Both the position numbers and the translations under genes were made by a program. This document shows, one piece after another, positions 13,380 through 26,300 of a stretch of 64,000 nucleotides of DNA. The DNA lies in contig NC_057375.1 of the NCBI RefSeq assembly GCF_016906535.1, positions 434,001 through 498,000 of the forward strand, in the 5' to 3' direction. Position 1 is the first letter of the stretch. Every line of letters starts with the position of its first letter. The notes beneath the pieces were generated by a model. The model made no database searches and was not told the DNA's origin. It saw only the letters and a program-made list of their open reading frames with translations. Origin of the DNA: Rhizoctonia solani. Its lineage: Eukaryota; Basidiomycota; Agaricomycetes; Cantharellales; Ceratobasidiaceae.

Positions 13380-15146
13380 CTGGTGCCGATTTCTCTATCT
13401 TCTTTCTATTTTCGTTCACTGAGCTCATGTTTTATACACAGCCCAAAAGCAATAAGCATACTACTGTACTTCTAAAGATTTAAGACTCATTCCCCACTAC
13501 CAACCATATGCGTTTCATGCCTATTTGATTACATGCAGGGGCATTGGCCACGAGCTCAATACTAGTTCGTTGATGAAATCGAACCTCCTCTGAGCACAAA
13601 GTGGACGTTTTGCGACGAAGCCGGCGGAGACGCAAAACAGCGACTTGGCAGCATGTAGCGGGTCACGTGACTAGCGCTTCATGGCGTCTGATCTCCACCG
13701 TCTGACCTCGTACACACTGAGTGCCGTGGCACGCCTTTGCGTGTCTTTTTTTTTATCCCACCCGCAACCCCATAAGGCCACGAGACCTGGTTTGAGCTTC
13801 CCATACACGAGCCAAGCTCGTGGTCGGGTGCCCGGTCCACTCTCGCTGCTTCGCAGCCGAGGGGTTCCCTCAAGCTTGATCGGTCTGGGTCTCGTGGAGG
13901 ATGTAGATGAGAGGGTACAGGATAATTGCGTACCTTACGGAGCATGAAATCTAGGTAGCTTATAATTATCGGAAGATACAACCATAACTGGTAACTTTAG
14001 TCTCAACTTCCATTCTGCCGATCATCGATTCACCTCGCTCATCGACAAACCTTCTAGAGCTATAATGAATACTCACTATGACCACAACGGTTTAGGAACT
14101 AGGCTATTCTCACTTACTTCTAGAAGTTCCACCTTAACCCCTATCTCGCGCTCAACCGATTTTCAGTTGCAGATTTGGTCCAGACAAGGGGTGTATGGGG
14201 TCTTCAGCACACCAGCCAGTTCTTTGACCGAGGCGAAACTACCTCTCCGAAGCTTCGATACATAAATTCTCAATAAACCAGGGTAAATCCTACACGTGTT
14301 CCGAGCATACACGCAGCCTGGCGTCTATCCAGGGAGAACGTCGAGCGCTCATCCTTTTTCTCAAAGCCTTGGCTTCGATGTCGAGGTTTGGTTAGCTCGA
14401 GAACCCTAAATCTGGGTACTAGTTCCAGTCGCCGATCATGGATTATGGTAGAGTCGTGTCTATCGAAGGCAATGGGTGTCGATCAAGAATACTATTATTT
14501 GTGGATTGTGGTATGACTGATCGCGATCTCTGGTAAATTTTATCAGCGCTAATCCATAATGGTAAGAAAAATAGGGATAAGTAGGGGGTACCTTGTGCGC
14601 ATCTCCAACTACATTTCGATCAGCACCCAAAGGCTAAGGAAGCCTGTCACTGGGACCTCGTGTTCGAAGCCGATCGCATAAATGCAGGACCTCTAAACTC
14701 CCCTGGCCTCCCACGGCCTCGACTTGGCACCAAGATTCTTTGAGAGTCAGAGCCAGGCCTCGGTGATGTCCCGGACGAAGACACATTGAGTGAATGCCCC
14801 CTTCCCATATCTACTTTTCACATCCCGAGCTCTTGCCGCAACTGCCAAGTGGAGCTTCTCTTGCTGGCCGACCTTTGGGCACTCCACTCCCATCAAACGG
14901 GGGCCGAGGCATTCAGGTGAACGCGTGTAAAGGTAGGCTAAATCGGAGATTAGAATAATGATTTTACATGTGCAATATTGGCTGCCAACTATCAATACTC
15001 ATCAATCGCGCAAAAGATCAGCTATAGTTTCAGTTGCTGGACAAATCATATTAACCCAAACCATAAAGTGTATCTAGCTAATACAATCAAAAGATGATCT
15101 TCAAGTCGTGGACAATTGTACTGTATCATTTCAGTGCTGTGAAGAA
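13380..15146. other. Convergent intergenic region
   Basis: Lies between the 3' ends of LtrA-2 (plus) and the TLC gene (minus). Overlapping open frames at 13679-13981 occur on both strands but carry no motif. A short hairpin CACGAGCCAAGCTCGTG lies near 13827-13843. No gene is supported. Confidence 0.5.
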
Positions 15147-16219
15147 TTAATTGTTCTGGACTTCGGCTCTGCTATATGCAACAACGACTTGAGCCGGCCG
15201 TACGCCACGTCTCCATACACGTTCTTGGGCGTTGCCGTATGCGGCCTGAACCCGAGCGCGTAGACGTTCCCGAGCTTCATAATCCAAACGCAAGCGACCC
15301 CGAATCGCCTGAAAGCGTGTACGGAAGGCCGAAGTAGAGACAAACACGATTGGAACATCCGTCTTTGTACCATTTACCTTGACTCGCCGACGCAAAATTC
15401 TACGAACACACCCAGCAAACCACATACAATGCATCGGAAGTGCGGCAAGGAAGAAAAGTGTTGGAAGAGGCGAGTTGAGAGACTTGGGGATTGTGATGTT
15501 CTGTACATCGGCCAGTGTCTGATTCGTTTCCGAGATTGTCGGAAAGTCGACTTCGGAACGCCTTGACATGCCATCTGCCTTGCGGAGATAGACGCCAGCG
15601 TACGCCACGATCAGAGCAACGTGGAGTAAAATACGCGTGCTGAAAAACACGCCTGCGAATAGGTAGTCGCTTCGGAAACGCTTATTGAGTGAACCCAGGG
15701 CTAGAATCAATGTTGGGATCTTTGAAGAGTCTTTAGCTGGCGCCTATAGTACGAAGAGCGAAAAAGCGCACCTCCATGATGAGTGCCAAACAAAAGACAT
15801 TCGACCAGCCGACAGAGATGATGTACTGGATAAGTAGGAAGTACAGTATATGATGAATCCAGCCAGTCGCCAATGTAATATGCTCGCGATAAAATACCGA
15901 TCCGACCAGGAGATCACTGCTATGAATTAGGTATAGGACAAGGTTATCGACAACGTGTAACGCACGATACAAGATATCCTTGAAAGATTGCCACCACTGT
16001 ATTAGACCAAAAGGTAGCAGGTCGAAGTGCGTGAACGTGACCACCGGATGCAAGAAAATCGCAAAAATAAGGGATTGCGGCCAGTGACGTGAAACCGCTG
16101 CTCAGTCCAGTAAGAATCCAGGAACGCTGTTTACTTGTTTTGAAGAACGGCGCGAAACACAAATATAGGGCTACAAAACATAAGAAAGAAGGAAATACAA
16201 CTCCATTATTCTCGAACAT
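15147..16219 (-). CDS. TLC-domain membrane protein
   Basis: Multi-pass membrane protein of the TRAM/LAG1/CLN8 (TLC) type, the fold shared by ceramide synthases and TLCD/TMEM56-like lipid-handling proteins; the TMEM56/TLCD4-like branch fits best. Three exons: 15966-16219, 15772-15916 and 15147-15719. The start gives MFENNGVVFPSFLCF, followed by a likely first helix. Exon 2 has the His-His pair in GWIHHILYF (H codons at 15850-15855), typical of the TLC core. Exon 3 has IPTLILALGSL and TRILLHVALIVAYAG, then a luminal or cytosolic loop, another helix and a basic tail ending RAEVQNN. Joining exons 1 and 2 as LVS/DLLVG matches expectation for the family. Substrate unknown. It is divergently arranged with LtrA-3, so a shared promoter region is possible. 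Confidence 0.75.
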
Positions 16220-17114
16220 TTGGACAGGCTAGACAACAGTGCTAGCAAAGGAGGTGGGAGCAATGAGGGTAGTGGGAGGACACACAACAGGAACAGAGCT
16301 GTAAAGACTCAGGCTCAGCGCCACGCCGCCTCAGGAGCCAGCGGGGCTCACAGGGGCTGATAAGGAGCCTCCCAATAGGAGCACAGGGCGGCCTGAATTA
16401 CCCACGTGTGCCGCCGAGCACGTGCGACATGCAAGCAGTTAGACCAGCTCATCGGACCCATTTGGGGCTTCACAAACCGAGCACTTGACAAAAGAAGAAA
16501 TCCTAGTCGTGTTGCTGCCAGTGTTCTCCAGTCATCGCAAGCACGTTGGAGATGGAAGCAGACCGTAGCAAAACAGATCCGAAACGCCGGAGGCACGTGA
16601 TCCGGCGGTTTCTCCTCTCTTGGTTGAGCCGGAAGCAGGATATCGGCAAATCCCCGTTTCCGGCAAAGAGAATCAGCCATTCCATACCTGTGGTATAATG
16701 CGGCAGTTGCTTCTCGATCACACACCTTCCTCGATCATACCAAACTCGCCAGATAACGGTGTCAGGGGACCAATATGTTGGGGGCGAATGAGCGATGGAA
16801 TCCAGCCCGTTCCAAGTAATCGAGACTCGTGTGACAACGGAAATAGTTTACACCTATCCTTAACGGGCACACTTACGAACACGCGAGCGCGCACAATGTG
16901 TGTTATAAAACTAGGCCATACCAGCGAACCGTACTTCTTCAGGCCATCCATCTCGCACTACGACTGACTCTCGCTTAGGATCTTCTCATGGATAGACCGA
17001 ATGTATCCTCAAATATCGATGAAAACCAGGGAAATACGTAGGCCGATCCTGTATCATAATAAGACTCCTTCATAACCTCGCACAACTAGCGCTTCTCCAG
17101 TATCTACACCGAGG
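16220..17114. other. Divergent promoter region
   Basis: Separates the start of the TLC gene (minus) from the start of LtrA-3 (plus). Several short open frames on both strands show no family motif. No defined promoter element was recognised. Confidence 0.45.
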
Positions 17115-20100
17115 ATGAACTCCAATGGGGAGCAAAGTATCAATAAACCAGCAGGACGTAAGAGTCGATGGCGGAGTTTTTCGCGTGACCCTTTTAGTCC
17201 CCCTTCATCTGAAGATTTATCAAACGAGCCACAAAATCTGGTCTATCAAAAGCCAGAAGGTTCGGAGGGTGCACCAGGGTTGAACTAAAGCATCCTGGAT
17301 CCAAGTGGATACATTTGGTACGCACCGTGGTGCATGGGACTTGTTGCCATTGCTTGATTACTGCATATCTCTAGTTTTACGACCTTGCTTGGACTGCGTC
17401 GTTCGCCTCCTTGGCACAGTGAGTGTACCTCTCGTTAGTGGTTTGTGCTTTATGGAACTCAAGCGCGCCAGGAATGGGAAATTTATTAAACCTATGGTAA
17501 CTGTTAAACCACCTCGATCTATATTTGACACTCAAAATAGAATATAACGGGTAGGAAATTGTATCATATTTCGTATTCTTCGCCGCGGTATTGTGGCTCT
17601 GGGCCTCTCAGGTATGGACGAGCCACATGGACGTAACTTCAAACCTGACTTTCTTAAAGAAATTATATAGCATCTCTTCTATACGAACGATTGGTGAGCG
17701 ACAACATAACGATAGCCTTGTCTACGCTCACAATACGTATACCTACAGGTTTCATTTTATCTCGATATTCCTACAACTTTTCATCTTTGGAATGCTGGCA
17801 GCGACTACCAATGGTATGCACAAGGCTCAGCTCACGAACCTAAACTGAATTGGATTGTGACACTAGGATACGATGTCACAGCCTATATTTCCCACTCCCC
17901 AGGATTGGATGGGTTGGTATCCGAATCGGATCTATCACAGTTACCAGACAACCTTCAATTGGAAAATTTCAGTGCCGAAAGGACAGACTTGCTGTCGGCA
18001 CGAACGATGGCGTTAGCTTTTGCTATAACTCGGTGAGCTGATTTCCTTTCAGAGAATCATGTAAGCTGAGCACAGTCCTCAAAGATTCTTGCACTTAGTG
18101 CAATACTTGCGCGGTTAGTATATTAATGATACACGTACCAGATATCACATTCACAGCCCATATAGCATGTGTCTACGCTCGCTGGGGAAAAGGAACAAAA
18201 GTCCAAAACCACGAGTCATGGGCTCAGTATGTTCACCGTATCATTCATCCCGAGATGTATGCCATCGTCATCGGGCTGATATTTTCCAATATGATTTTCT
18301 TCGCTGTGGTTGGGGTCGTCTTTTCTGAATTCGGTACCACCGTAGCCGGGGCATCCTTAAAGGTTGGGCTTTGGGTTGGTGGGTTCTTGTTGGAGATTAT
18401 TTCGCATTTGTGGTATCCCGCTATGCAAAAGCTAAAGCGCCCACAACCCACAAAGAGAACAATTGGGCTTCCAAACCCCGAGAGCCTATCAGGATACTTC
18501 GACACAATTACGACAGTTATCCTAGGAGAGGTGAGCAATACCTTTTGATTCCATGCTGGTATCTGGACTAATACACGGGGTTACAGGGCATTAATGGGTT
18601 CGCTGGAACACTCGCTTCAATTCTTTCTATTCCCGGAGTAGGCAGAGCGATTGCTGTGAATGTTGTCAGCACGGCCTTTATTATATGGTTTATTGCCTAC
18701 ATATACTTCGAAGGCCCACATAGTGGCACCACTCCTAAGGGCGAAGGTATACGACGAATGATCTGGATGGTGATGTACCTCCCGCTTCTGGCTTCGATTT
18801 TCCTTTTGTTCGTAGGTGAGATCAAATTCAGTATGAATGCTCTACCCTACTCTGACTTCTAGTTTCTCTCCCAGGCATGAAAAACCAGTTTTTACTCACA
18901 GTGAGCATTCTGTTTTATCATCTGATAGGTTACATCTGTTAATGTCAAGTGAATATAGGCTTTTATATCCACAATCAAAGCATCAACCGCTGAACTTCGT
19001 GGTCTATTAAATCGAGCTCACTTCCCGAATAACATCACAAACTCTGCTCTCTGGGAAACTAATCCTACCATTAAAGAATTTATGTTTGCGCGTAAAATAA
19101 TTTGGTCGGATGAGTACCAAAAGCTGATAGAAGCGCGCGGAAATTCGACGAATAGTCAGGAATGGACAGAAAATGTCCATGCATGGACATCACGGCTGTC
19201 CCTAACTATTGTTCTTAATGCATACAAGGAAAGTGACACTTATAAATGATCTGTCCAATGACGTAGAAGCTGAAGCCAATTTAGGCCTCGATGGGGAAGG
19301 ACGGCGTTCCTGAGAATGTACAAACACTAGTGGACACCTACTACAACGTTAATTCGACTTTCTTGAATCAGGTATGGCATGTCTCGAGACGTCTGGCCTC
19401 ATTTCGACATATGCATGGAATCCTTACAGGACTTGCGATTACAAAATCAAGACCCTCGATTATCCATGTACTCCAAGGTCGGTCCGCTTCATACATACAA
19501 AGTTTGCCAATCATATGACACGGATGATTGCAGATCTTAATCGAGCTGATGGATGGGAGCCTCCAGAGCGCACGCTATATTCTGATATTCGCCGCTGCGA
19601 TTCTTATATCACTCGGTCTTCAAAGCTTGGCCCACTCTGAGATCAAGGCCAACGGTGAGAATTGAGTTTTGATGTAGCATACAAACCCCAACACTAACCC
19701 GTTGTGAAGACCCCTATCAAAGGGCTGTTATTACATGTCGCCTTATTATGGGGATCGTGCTTTCTCTACTTCTACTCCTCAACCTCGGAAAGTACGATGA
19801 TTTTTTTGTTCCTTCCAACAAACTCTCTCAGAGGATAGGGGTATTCCAATGGCTAGAGGCGTGAGTGCCGTTGGCTCCAGCGAGCGGCACTTTGACTGAC
19901 CCGTTTTCAACTCAGGTTCTGGGTGTTGCCCACGATCGCAATCGCCTATGGTATCCAGTTCCTAATTGAAGTGGTAAGAACTATATCACCGAACTGGTTG
20001 CGCTCAAACTGATGAATCATGTAGACATTGACCCGCTTCATGGACACAACAAAAGAAAACAAGCGGAAAAATTCAGACACTGAGGCTGCCAGGCCACCAA

Positions 20101-20168
20101 ACCTAACTTCCCAGTCGTATTATTCTGAACCCGACAAAGATGCCGATTATTCTGGTCGGCAGGGTTAA
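17115..20168 (+). CDS. LtrA-like polytopic membrane protein 3
   Basis: More diverged paralogue of LtrA-1 and -2. The first exon encodes a hydrophilic start (MNSNGEQSINKPAG, then WRSFSRDPF) that aligns with the WRPISWNPF region of the others. Conserved segments: FYDLAWTASFASLAQ (from about 17376), VLWLWASQ, LFYTNDWFHF, GYFDTITTVILGE (18492-18530), GINGFAGTL, the YIYFEGPHSG loop, MKNQFLLT, QSARYILIFAAAILISL and FWVLPTIAIAYGIQFLIEV. The C-terminal tail is hydrophilic, ends DADYSGRQG and stops at 20166-20168. The first intron is uncertain: exon 1 must splice before KHPGSKWIHL, and either a 49-nt or a 35-nt intron would do. Function unknown; location presumably a cellular membrane. Confidence 0.72.
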
Positions 20169-20743
20169 AGAGAAGGGCTTAAATATCTTCTAATTAATGT
20201 AACATACTGCGGTTTCTATTATTTATTATTACGTTTTCTTCTTCCAAGAACCTAGGCAAAGCATTGAATCTACAGATGAGATCGATGCCATATACCTTCA
20301 AATTTCAGAGTAATTCGGAGGCTGATATGGAGTTGATTTTTATATAGCGCTTCAGTATTAGAGCCCGTATACTAAATCAGATTTTACAAATCATCCGAAC
20401 CGACGACTAGACAATACGCCCCCTCTCCAAAGAACGGAGAGGCCTCATTGTCTTATCGCTAATATAGCTGAAACCTGAGGACACCACATTATCAATCGAC
20501 CCACTTGCTATAAGTGCCCCTATGATAGCATGTAGACTGGGTCCTTCATACGCGCATAAGATGGTTATTTCTGTAATCATGTTTGCATGACGCATCCAAT
20601 AGGAGTGGAGCAATAACTACATGGAAACCGCAGTACAAACAAAGGTAACACAACTAATAGAAAATGAAAGAAAACAAGCACAACAATAATCGTATAACTC
20701 GAGAATAAACACACAGGCCAACACTACTCCCTTTCTCCATCCA
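20169..20743. other. Convergent intergenic region
   Basis: Lies between the 3' ends of LtrA-3 and the purine permease. It is AT-rich and probably holds the 3' untranslated regions of both. No gene, repeat or RNA was recognised. Confidence 0.5.
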
Positions 20744-23352
20744 TTACAATACACAATCTATCACAAACCAATTTTTATATACGTCCCTTTTCGACTTCCT
20801 CGCTCGTCTTGCCGGTGGAGTCAACACCTTCGTTGGCGGTCTTGTGACTACGGACGCTGTTGTTGTCGCCAAAGTTCTCGTCTCCGTCGTCGGGAAACGA
20901 CGGTCTCCACGTGCGAGCTTGCGCATCCAGAGAGGGAGAAGGCCGTCATCGGGAATAGACCAGGGCTCGCGCTCATCTTCGTAGCCGGGGGGAGAAATAC
21001 GGCGACCGCTGAGGCGGCGGATAGCCCATGGAAGAGTGTTGAGGAGGACGTATGTGACGATACCAGTGATGAGGCCGTATGCGATGCTGGAAGCAGTCGG
21101 CTTGTTAATGGGTATTCAAAACGTGGAAATGTCGGAAACTTACTTGTAAGTGAATGGGATAATGATGAGAGTCAAGAAAAGGAACGGCATCTCCAACATA
21201 ATGCCAGTTAATGTCGACCACGTTCTTGATCATCAAGCTACCGACCAAGACCAAAGCACCCCTGTCGCGTAACCAGGAATACTGCGAAGATGGGGGCAAA
21301 GAAAAACGGCAATGAAGAAAACAGAAGCCGGTAACAATAGCCGTGATACCCGTCTTGCCTCCATCGGAGATACCGGTAGCGGACTCGATGAATGCGGTAA
21401 CGGGAGTACCCATGAGCGCACCCATGCTGATGGAAAAGGCATCGACCATGTATGCGACAGTCGAGCCCTCAAAGTCGCGGGTACGGGGGTTCATGACACC
21501 GGAGAATTTAGCCATGGAATAGAGTGTGCTAAAACAGAACGAATTAGATATATGCGTTCCTCGACCTCGAATAATGAGTCCTACCCAGTGGTATCAAAAA
21601 GATCGACATAAAGGAATGTGATGAGGGCAATCCAGACTTGGCCCTTGCCATAGTTGTACTGTAGCACAATGCAATAGGTCAGGCTTGAATGAAAAGCTCA
21701 AATCTAGTAGACCCACATCAAGTGCATTTCCAATCTTTTCCAATTTGTGAAAGGCCACAACCTTCTTGAAAAAGTCAAAGTTCGAGTCTCCGACAGCGGT
21801 GTGGGGGAAGAGTGTGACAGGCGTAGTACGCGGCCAGGAGATGATAGACACGAGAAGGATACCTACGGTTCGATCAGTTTCGGCGATACGGGTAGATAAC
21901 TCGCTTATCACTTACCAAGGATGATGGCGCCTCGTACGCGGTAGAGAAGGAGCAATGTAGTAAAGATGCCACCAACAAAAATACCGAGCCACATAGTCGG
22001 CGAGCGAAGCACGTGCGATAAGCAGTAATTTGGATGCTCGGGATCCCGATCTACATTACATCAGTGGTTAGTTTCAGTTCTAAAAACAGGCATAAATGAG
22101 GTAATCAATCGGAGGCAATTGTAGGAATCACGTGAATGTCGATCAGGGCTCAGGCACCAATCAGAAATTCAGGCAGCAGAGCCATGTGGAAGAAGTGATA
22201 CGCGCAGACAGCAAACAAATGCTCGGAGAGGCGTCGTGAGGGCAGATGGGGCAAACGGGGATACGGATAAACGACTGCACGACCTGGTGGAAGAGAAATG
22301 AGGAGGAAGAGTGGCGAGACTTTGCCATCGTCTTCGAAGGTCCATTACAGGTCCATCGAGGATATTCGAAGGCAAGATGTCACGCGAGTAGAAGGGGGAT
22401 GAAACAAGATCGAGCCCGGGAAAATGTGAAGCAGGACTAAATGCCGAAATTTCGAAAAAGAAATGATGCTCACATTCAGCTGTGCAACCGCCCAGACCAA
22501 CAAGATTCGTGTAATCTCCGCCAACAACGCCAAGCCCGGCACTTCCCAGACCAATGAGCGCAATAAACAAGCCGATTCCAGCACCAGTTGCGAGAGTTAG
22601 AGAGCGGGGAATGATACGAGCGAGCCATTGCCTGGTCAAACGAGATGTCAGTTCCCACAAGGAAGGACGGATGAACTTAGCAAATACGTACCTGACGCCG
22701 AACAGAGAGAGAATGAAAAAGAGCCATCCCTCAAGGAATACCGCAGCAAGAGCTTCCTGATAAGTTACCTTACCGGAGCCGTTGAAGCCCACGACAGAGT
22801 AGGCAAAATAGGCGTTGAGACCCAGACCAGGAGCAAGCGCGACGGGGAGGTTGGCAAAGAACCCCATAAGAACGGAAGCAAGAGCTGCAACGGCTGCAGA
22901 AGTCTAATTATAATATTGTGAGCAGAAATCGAAATTATGGGAACTGAGAGCACGCACAGTGATCAAATCTCGACGAACGATTTCTTTGCATAGGGCATAT
23001 GCCTCATTATTGAGGCAGATGGGGTCATCGGGAGTACTTTCGCAAACACAAGTTCCTCCAGAGTCGGACAGAATTGACGCATTGACCCTGGATAAAATGT
23101 TATGAGTACTGAAAGGACGTAAACAGGCTATCACTTACGCAATAATGTACGCCATGGCAAAGAACGTAGTGGTACCCGCTCGCAGCTCAGTCTAAGCGAA
23201 GGGTGTGAACTCAAGGATCCGCTAAGAAATCCAATATTACGACTCACAGTAAATAGACTACCCTCTCTCTGTTTGGGATGTCCAGATCCATCGAGTCTGA
23301 ACCAGCGGCCAACGGCGCTCTCGGCCACCTTTACATTGAGTCCTTCGAACAT
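20744..23352 (-). CDS. AzgA-like hypoxanthine/adenine/guanine permease (with indels)
   Basis: Plasma-membrane proton-coupled purine transporter of the AzgA-like NCS2 group. Exons recognised: 23248-23352 (MFEGLNVKVAESAVGRWF), 23139-23191 (TELRAGTTTFFAMAYIIA), 22958-23087 (VNASILSDSGGTC), 22692-22903 (family core FANLPVALAPGLGLNAYFAY), 22474-22631 (GAGIGLFIALIGL), 21916-22050, an exon near 21732-21879, one near 21594-21655 (ITFLYVDLFDTTG) and terminal exons to 20744. The intron 22051-22473 is 423 nt, far longer than the rest. Near 21180-21330 the expected helix sequences (FFIAVFF, APIFA, SIPGYATG, GALVLVGSLM) lie in three different frames, implying about five 1-nt indels, mostly in T or G runs. 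Either the sequence has errors or the gene is decaying. Confidence 0.8.
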
Positions 23353-26300
23353 ACCGTCGAGGGGCACAAGAAATCCAAAGAAAATGAAGGGGGAAAGCTC
23401 AGGGCGTCGGCAAAAAATCGAGTGACACCCCACTATAAATGCAGATGGCTTCTGGTTATCGATTTAGCCGGCTCCGCACGAACCGAGCCAATCACAGACC
23501 GAGATAACAGATAGATTAGGAGCCCGGCGCTTGGAGTATGGGCCGGCTCAACCCGGGTGCGAAAGAGCCTATCAGCTCCAGATGAGGCTAGCAGCCTTGG
23601 TATGATAGATAGGGCCAAGGAACCATGTTATGTACCTCTGAAAACTGTGGGACGTCGATGCCATGGCACTGGAGGGTCGACAAGGGTGGTATTGAAATGA
23701 TTACGCATGTTATTAGATTGACAAATTCACGCAATATTGGGTGTTGGAAGGTCCATGTCCCGGCCCGCCTACGCTCCCCAATGTCTCTGTCATGATTGGA
23801 CGAATTTCGTATGTGGGATTGACCGAGCGAGGGAACCAGAAATGGTTGCCGACTTGGAACGGACTGTGGCGTCTGTGTCATCGAGAAACATGCAACGCTG
23901 ATACGTCTCCATTCGGCGCCGCGGACTTTGGCCTCACTTTGCAGAAATCCCATCACACTTGGGAGCTGGCCAAAGAGCATAATGTCGCGATTACCGAGGC
24001 ATGATCTCGATGTCTCCTCGATCAGGGGGAATTCTTATCAGCCTTTCGAGTGTCAGCGACATTTCGTCCGACCGCCCGAAACCTGGCGCTTACCAAGATA
24101 CTAACGTCCCAAATATCGTTATAGTATTATCTCTCTGGTCCAGAGCTTAAGATAAAGCTCAGGGCTATTCTCCGTCCTCGAGTCGTACGCGTGGTTAATG
24201 GTTGGTAATCGCAGGCACTAATACGGTTATTACTTCTACGCCATTTACGTGTTCAGTTCTCGAAAGTCTGAATATGAGGATGGAACCCTCATGAAATACT
24301 GCCTTCAACCCCCAAGTACAGAATGAGCCACAGTGGACGTGATCACGGTGTTTGTCAGGTTGTTGTTGACGTTTCAATTGACCATGACAAAGATAATTTC
24401 AATTAAGCACGACATAAGCCCCGTCCATCATCTCCATCTGGATTACCGGTCCCTTTGCCTGAGATGGGAGACCGCACCAAGTTAAATTTATATTAGAGCG
24501 GCGTAGGTGAACCCAATCTTCACAGAGTGGAGTATCCGGCGAACTTTCTGATAATCCTAAGTAGTCGACTTGGCCCATACGCGTCTTCGCCAACTCCCAG
24601 ATAGACTCGCACGCTAAAACATATCCTTCTCTACTTCTAACTCGGCCCCATTGAGTATCAATTGGAGTAGCGAGGAATTATCTATTCAATGCCCCAAGCT
24701 ACTTTGATTGATCTGGGTATTGAGAGCGATCAATAATATTGGGCCAGTGATCTCTATTAATAGAATCTGCGAGAGTGGCTCCCATATGCACATTTCCTTA
24801 ATTACTAAATGTTCTCTCGAGATTGAGATCCAATAAGCGCTACAAAATTAGTCAACGGGGTATATTTGAGCTGTAAATGATTGCCCCCAAACTCACTTCT
24901 CTTACTTTTACCTGAACCGTCTCCTCATACTTTACACTATCTTGAAATCTTTTGTGTTTTTTCTCCTTGAATTTCCTCTCATAGCTTTAAATACTTTGAC
25001 AAAACTAATCGATGACTTCCGATTGAATGATGGGTTACCAGAGGGTCTCTGTTGCATTTTTGAAGGGTGGTGAAAGGACTTGATTCAGCCAATTTCCTGC
25101 GTCAGCTGATAGGTGAGTACAGCTACCCCACCTGTAGTTTGATAATGTGCATAGGAACCTGCTTGTAGTCAGGCGCTATTTGATTAAATGAGTGAACGCT
25201 GGAGATACCTTATTGGGTACATAATGTACTTTAAACTCGATGCATCAGCTCCTGTTGAACATATCCTCGAACGCAACATCTCTAATGCGAGACCGTGTAG
25301 TATACTGGGATGTCCCGAGAAAACCAGGAAGAGGTATGGCGAGGCTTCCACTACTTGGCAGATGTGCAGTCGGCTTTCCCATGCCGCCTACCGAATTGTT
25401 AGATGCATGCCAATGCGTGGAGAGACACCCGCCACAACTCTGAGCGGTGCCAACAAAATACTGATAGCGTTTGAATTGAATGGGTATACTTACTGCTGGG
25501 ATCCCGTGTCGGAGCACGAGCAAGATTGTCTGTAGGCCAGTTGGCTTCAACCCACGTTCGGTTGTCTCCGAGTAGTTCCTGAGAGGTAGGCGCTTGTCCA
25601 GCAATCATGTCGCCCGCATGTTACTGTTTTCTGTTCTGGCCCTTGGTCCGCTGAGATCTAGCCCTTAAACGGGAGTGAAATTCGTGCATGTATGCTCCTC
25701 AAACACATTGTTATTGTTGATCGCCCATAAAAGTTCGGATCCGAATCGGGCCATACACATGTACCTGAAGAATTTCTCGAGCTTGAGCGCCAATGTTAGG
25801 GAATGTGATTAATCGAGCGTGGAGCACAGTGCTACAATCCGGGGATTGCAATAGCCGTTCCACACTGGTAGTTATAGCTGTATATTTCTGATGAGCATTT
25901 ATTTCTCATATCTTAGTCGGTATTTCTATAGTGTTTCTGTTGCTTCAAGAAGGGGCCTTGGTTAATCCTCAATTCAAACCAAAGGCCTCGTTGATACCGG
26001 GTGCTAGGAACGGCGGTGATGTAAAACGCTGGGCGTCTTCTGAGTAAATTTCTAGAATAGAACAGCAATCATTTCTAGACTAGCCACGTTTACTTAAAGC
26101 ATGAGCTATTTTGACCGGGAGAGACGAGAACTGGCCTTGGCTGTGTTGGATTTGCAAGGTGTACAGTGAAGCTCCTATTATAGCCAAGATCGGCCCTGAT
26201 ATCCCAAGGCGGAAGTATATTGGCTTGCCAGTAGATGTATGTTTCCTCATGCTGAAGAGCGCTTTTTTGCAATCGTGTTGTTTGTATCATACTATTCTCA

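Noticed and set aside
13679..13981. Overlapping open frames on both strands
   Set aside because: Mutual shadows in a G/C-rich stretch between two convergent genes; no family signal.
25188..25608. Possible two-exon minus-strand gene or plus-strand frame
   Set aside because: A GTAAGT...CAG intron can be drawn, but the products match nothing and both strands are open; not enough to call a gene.
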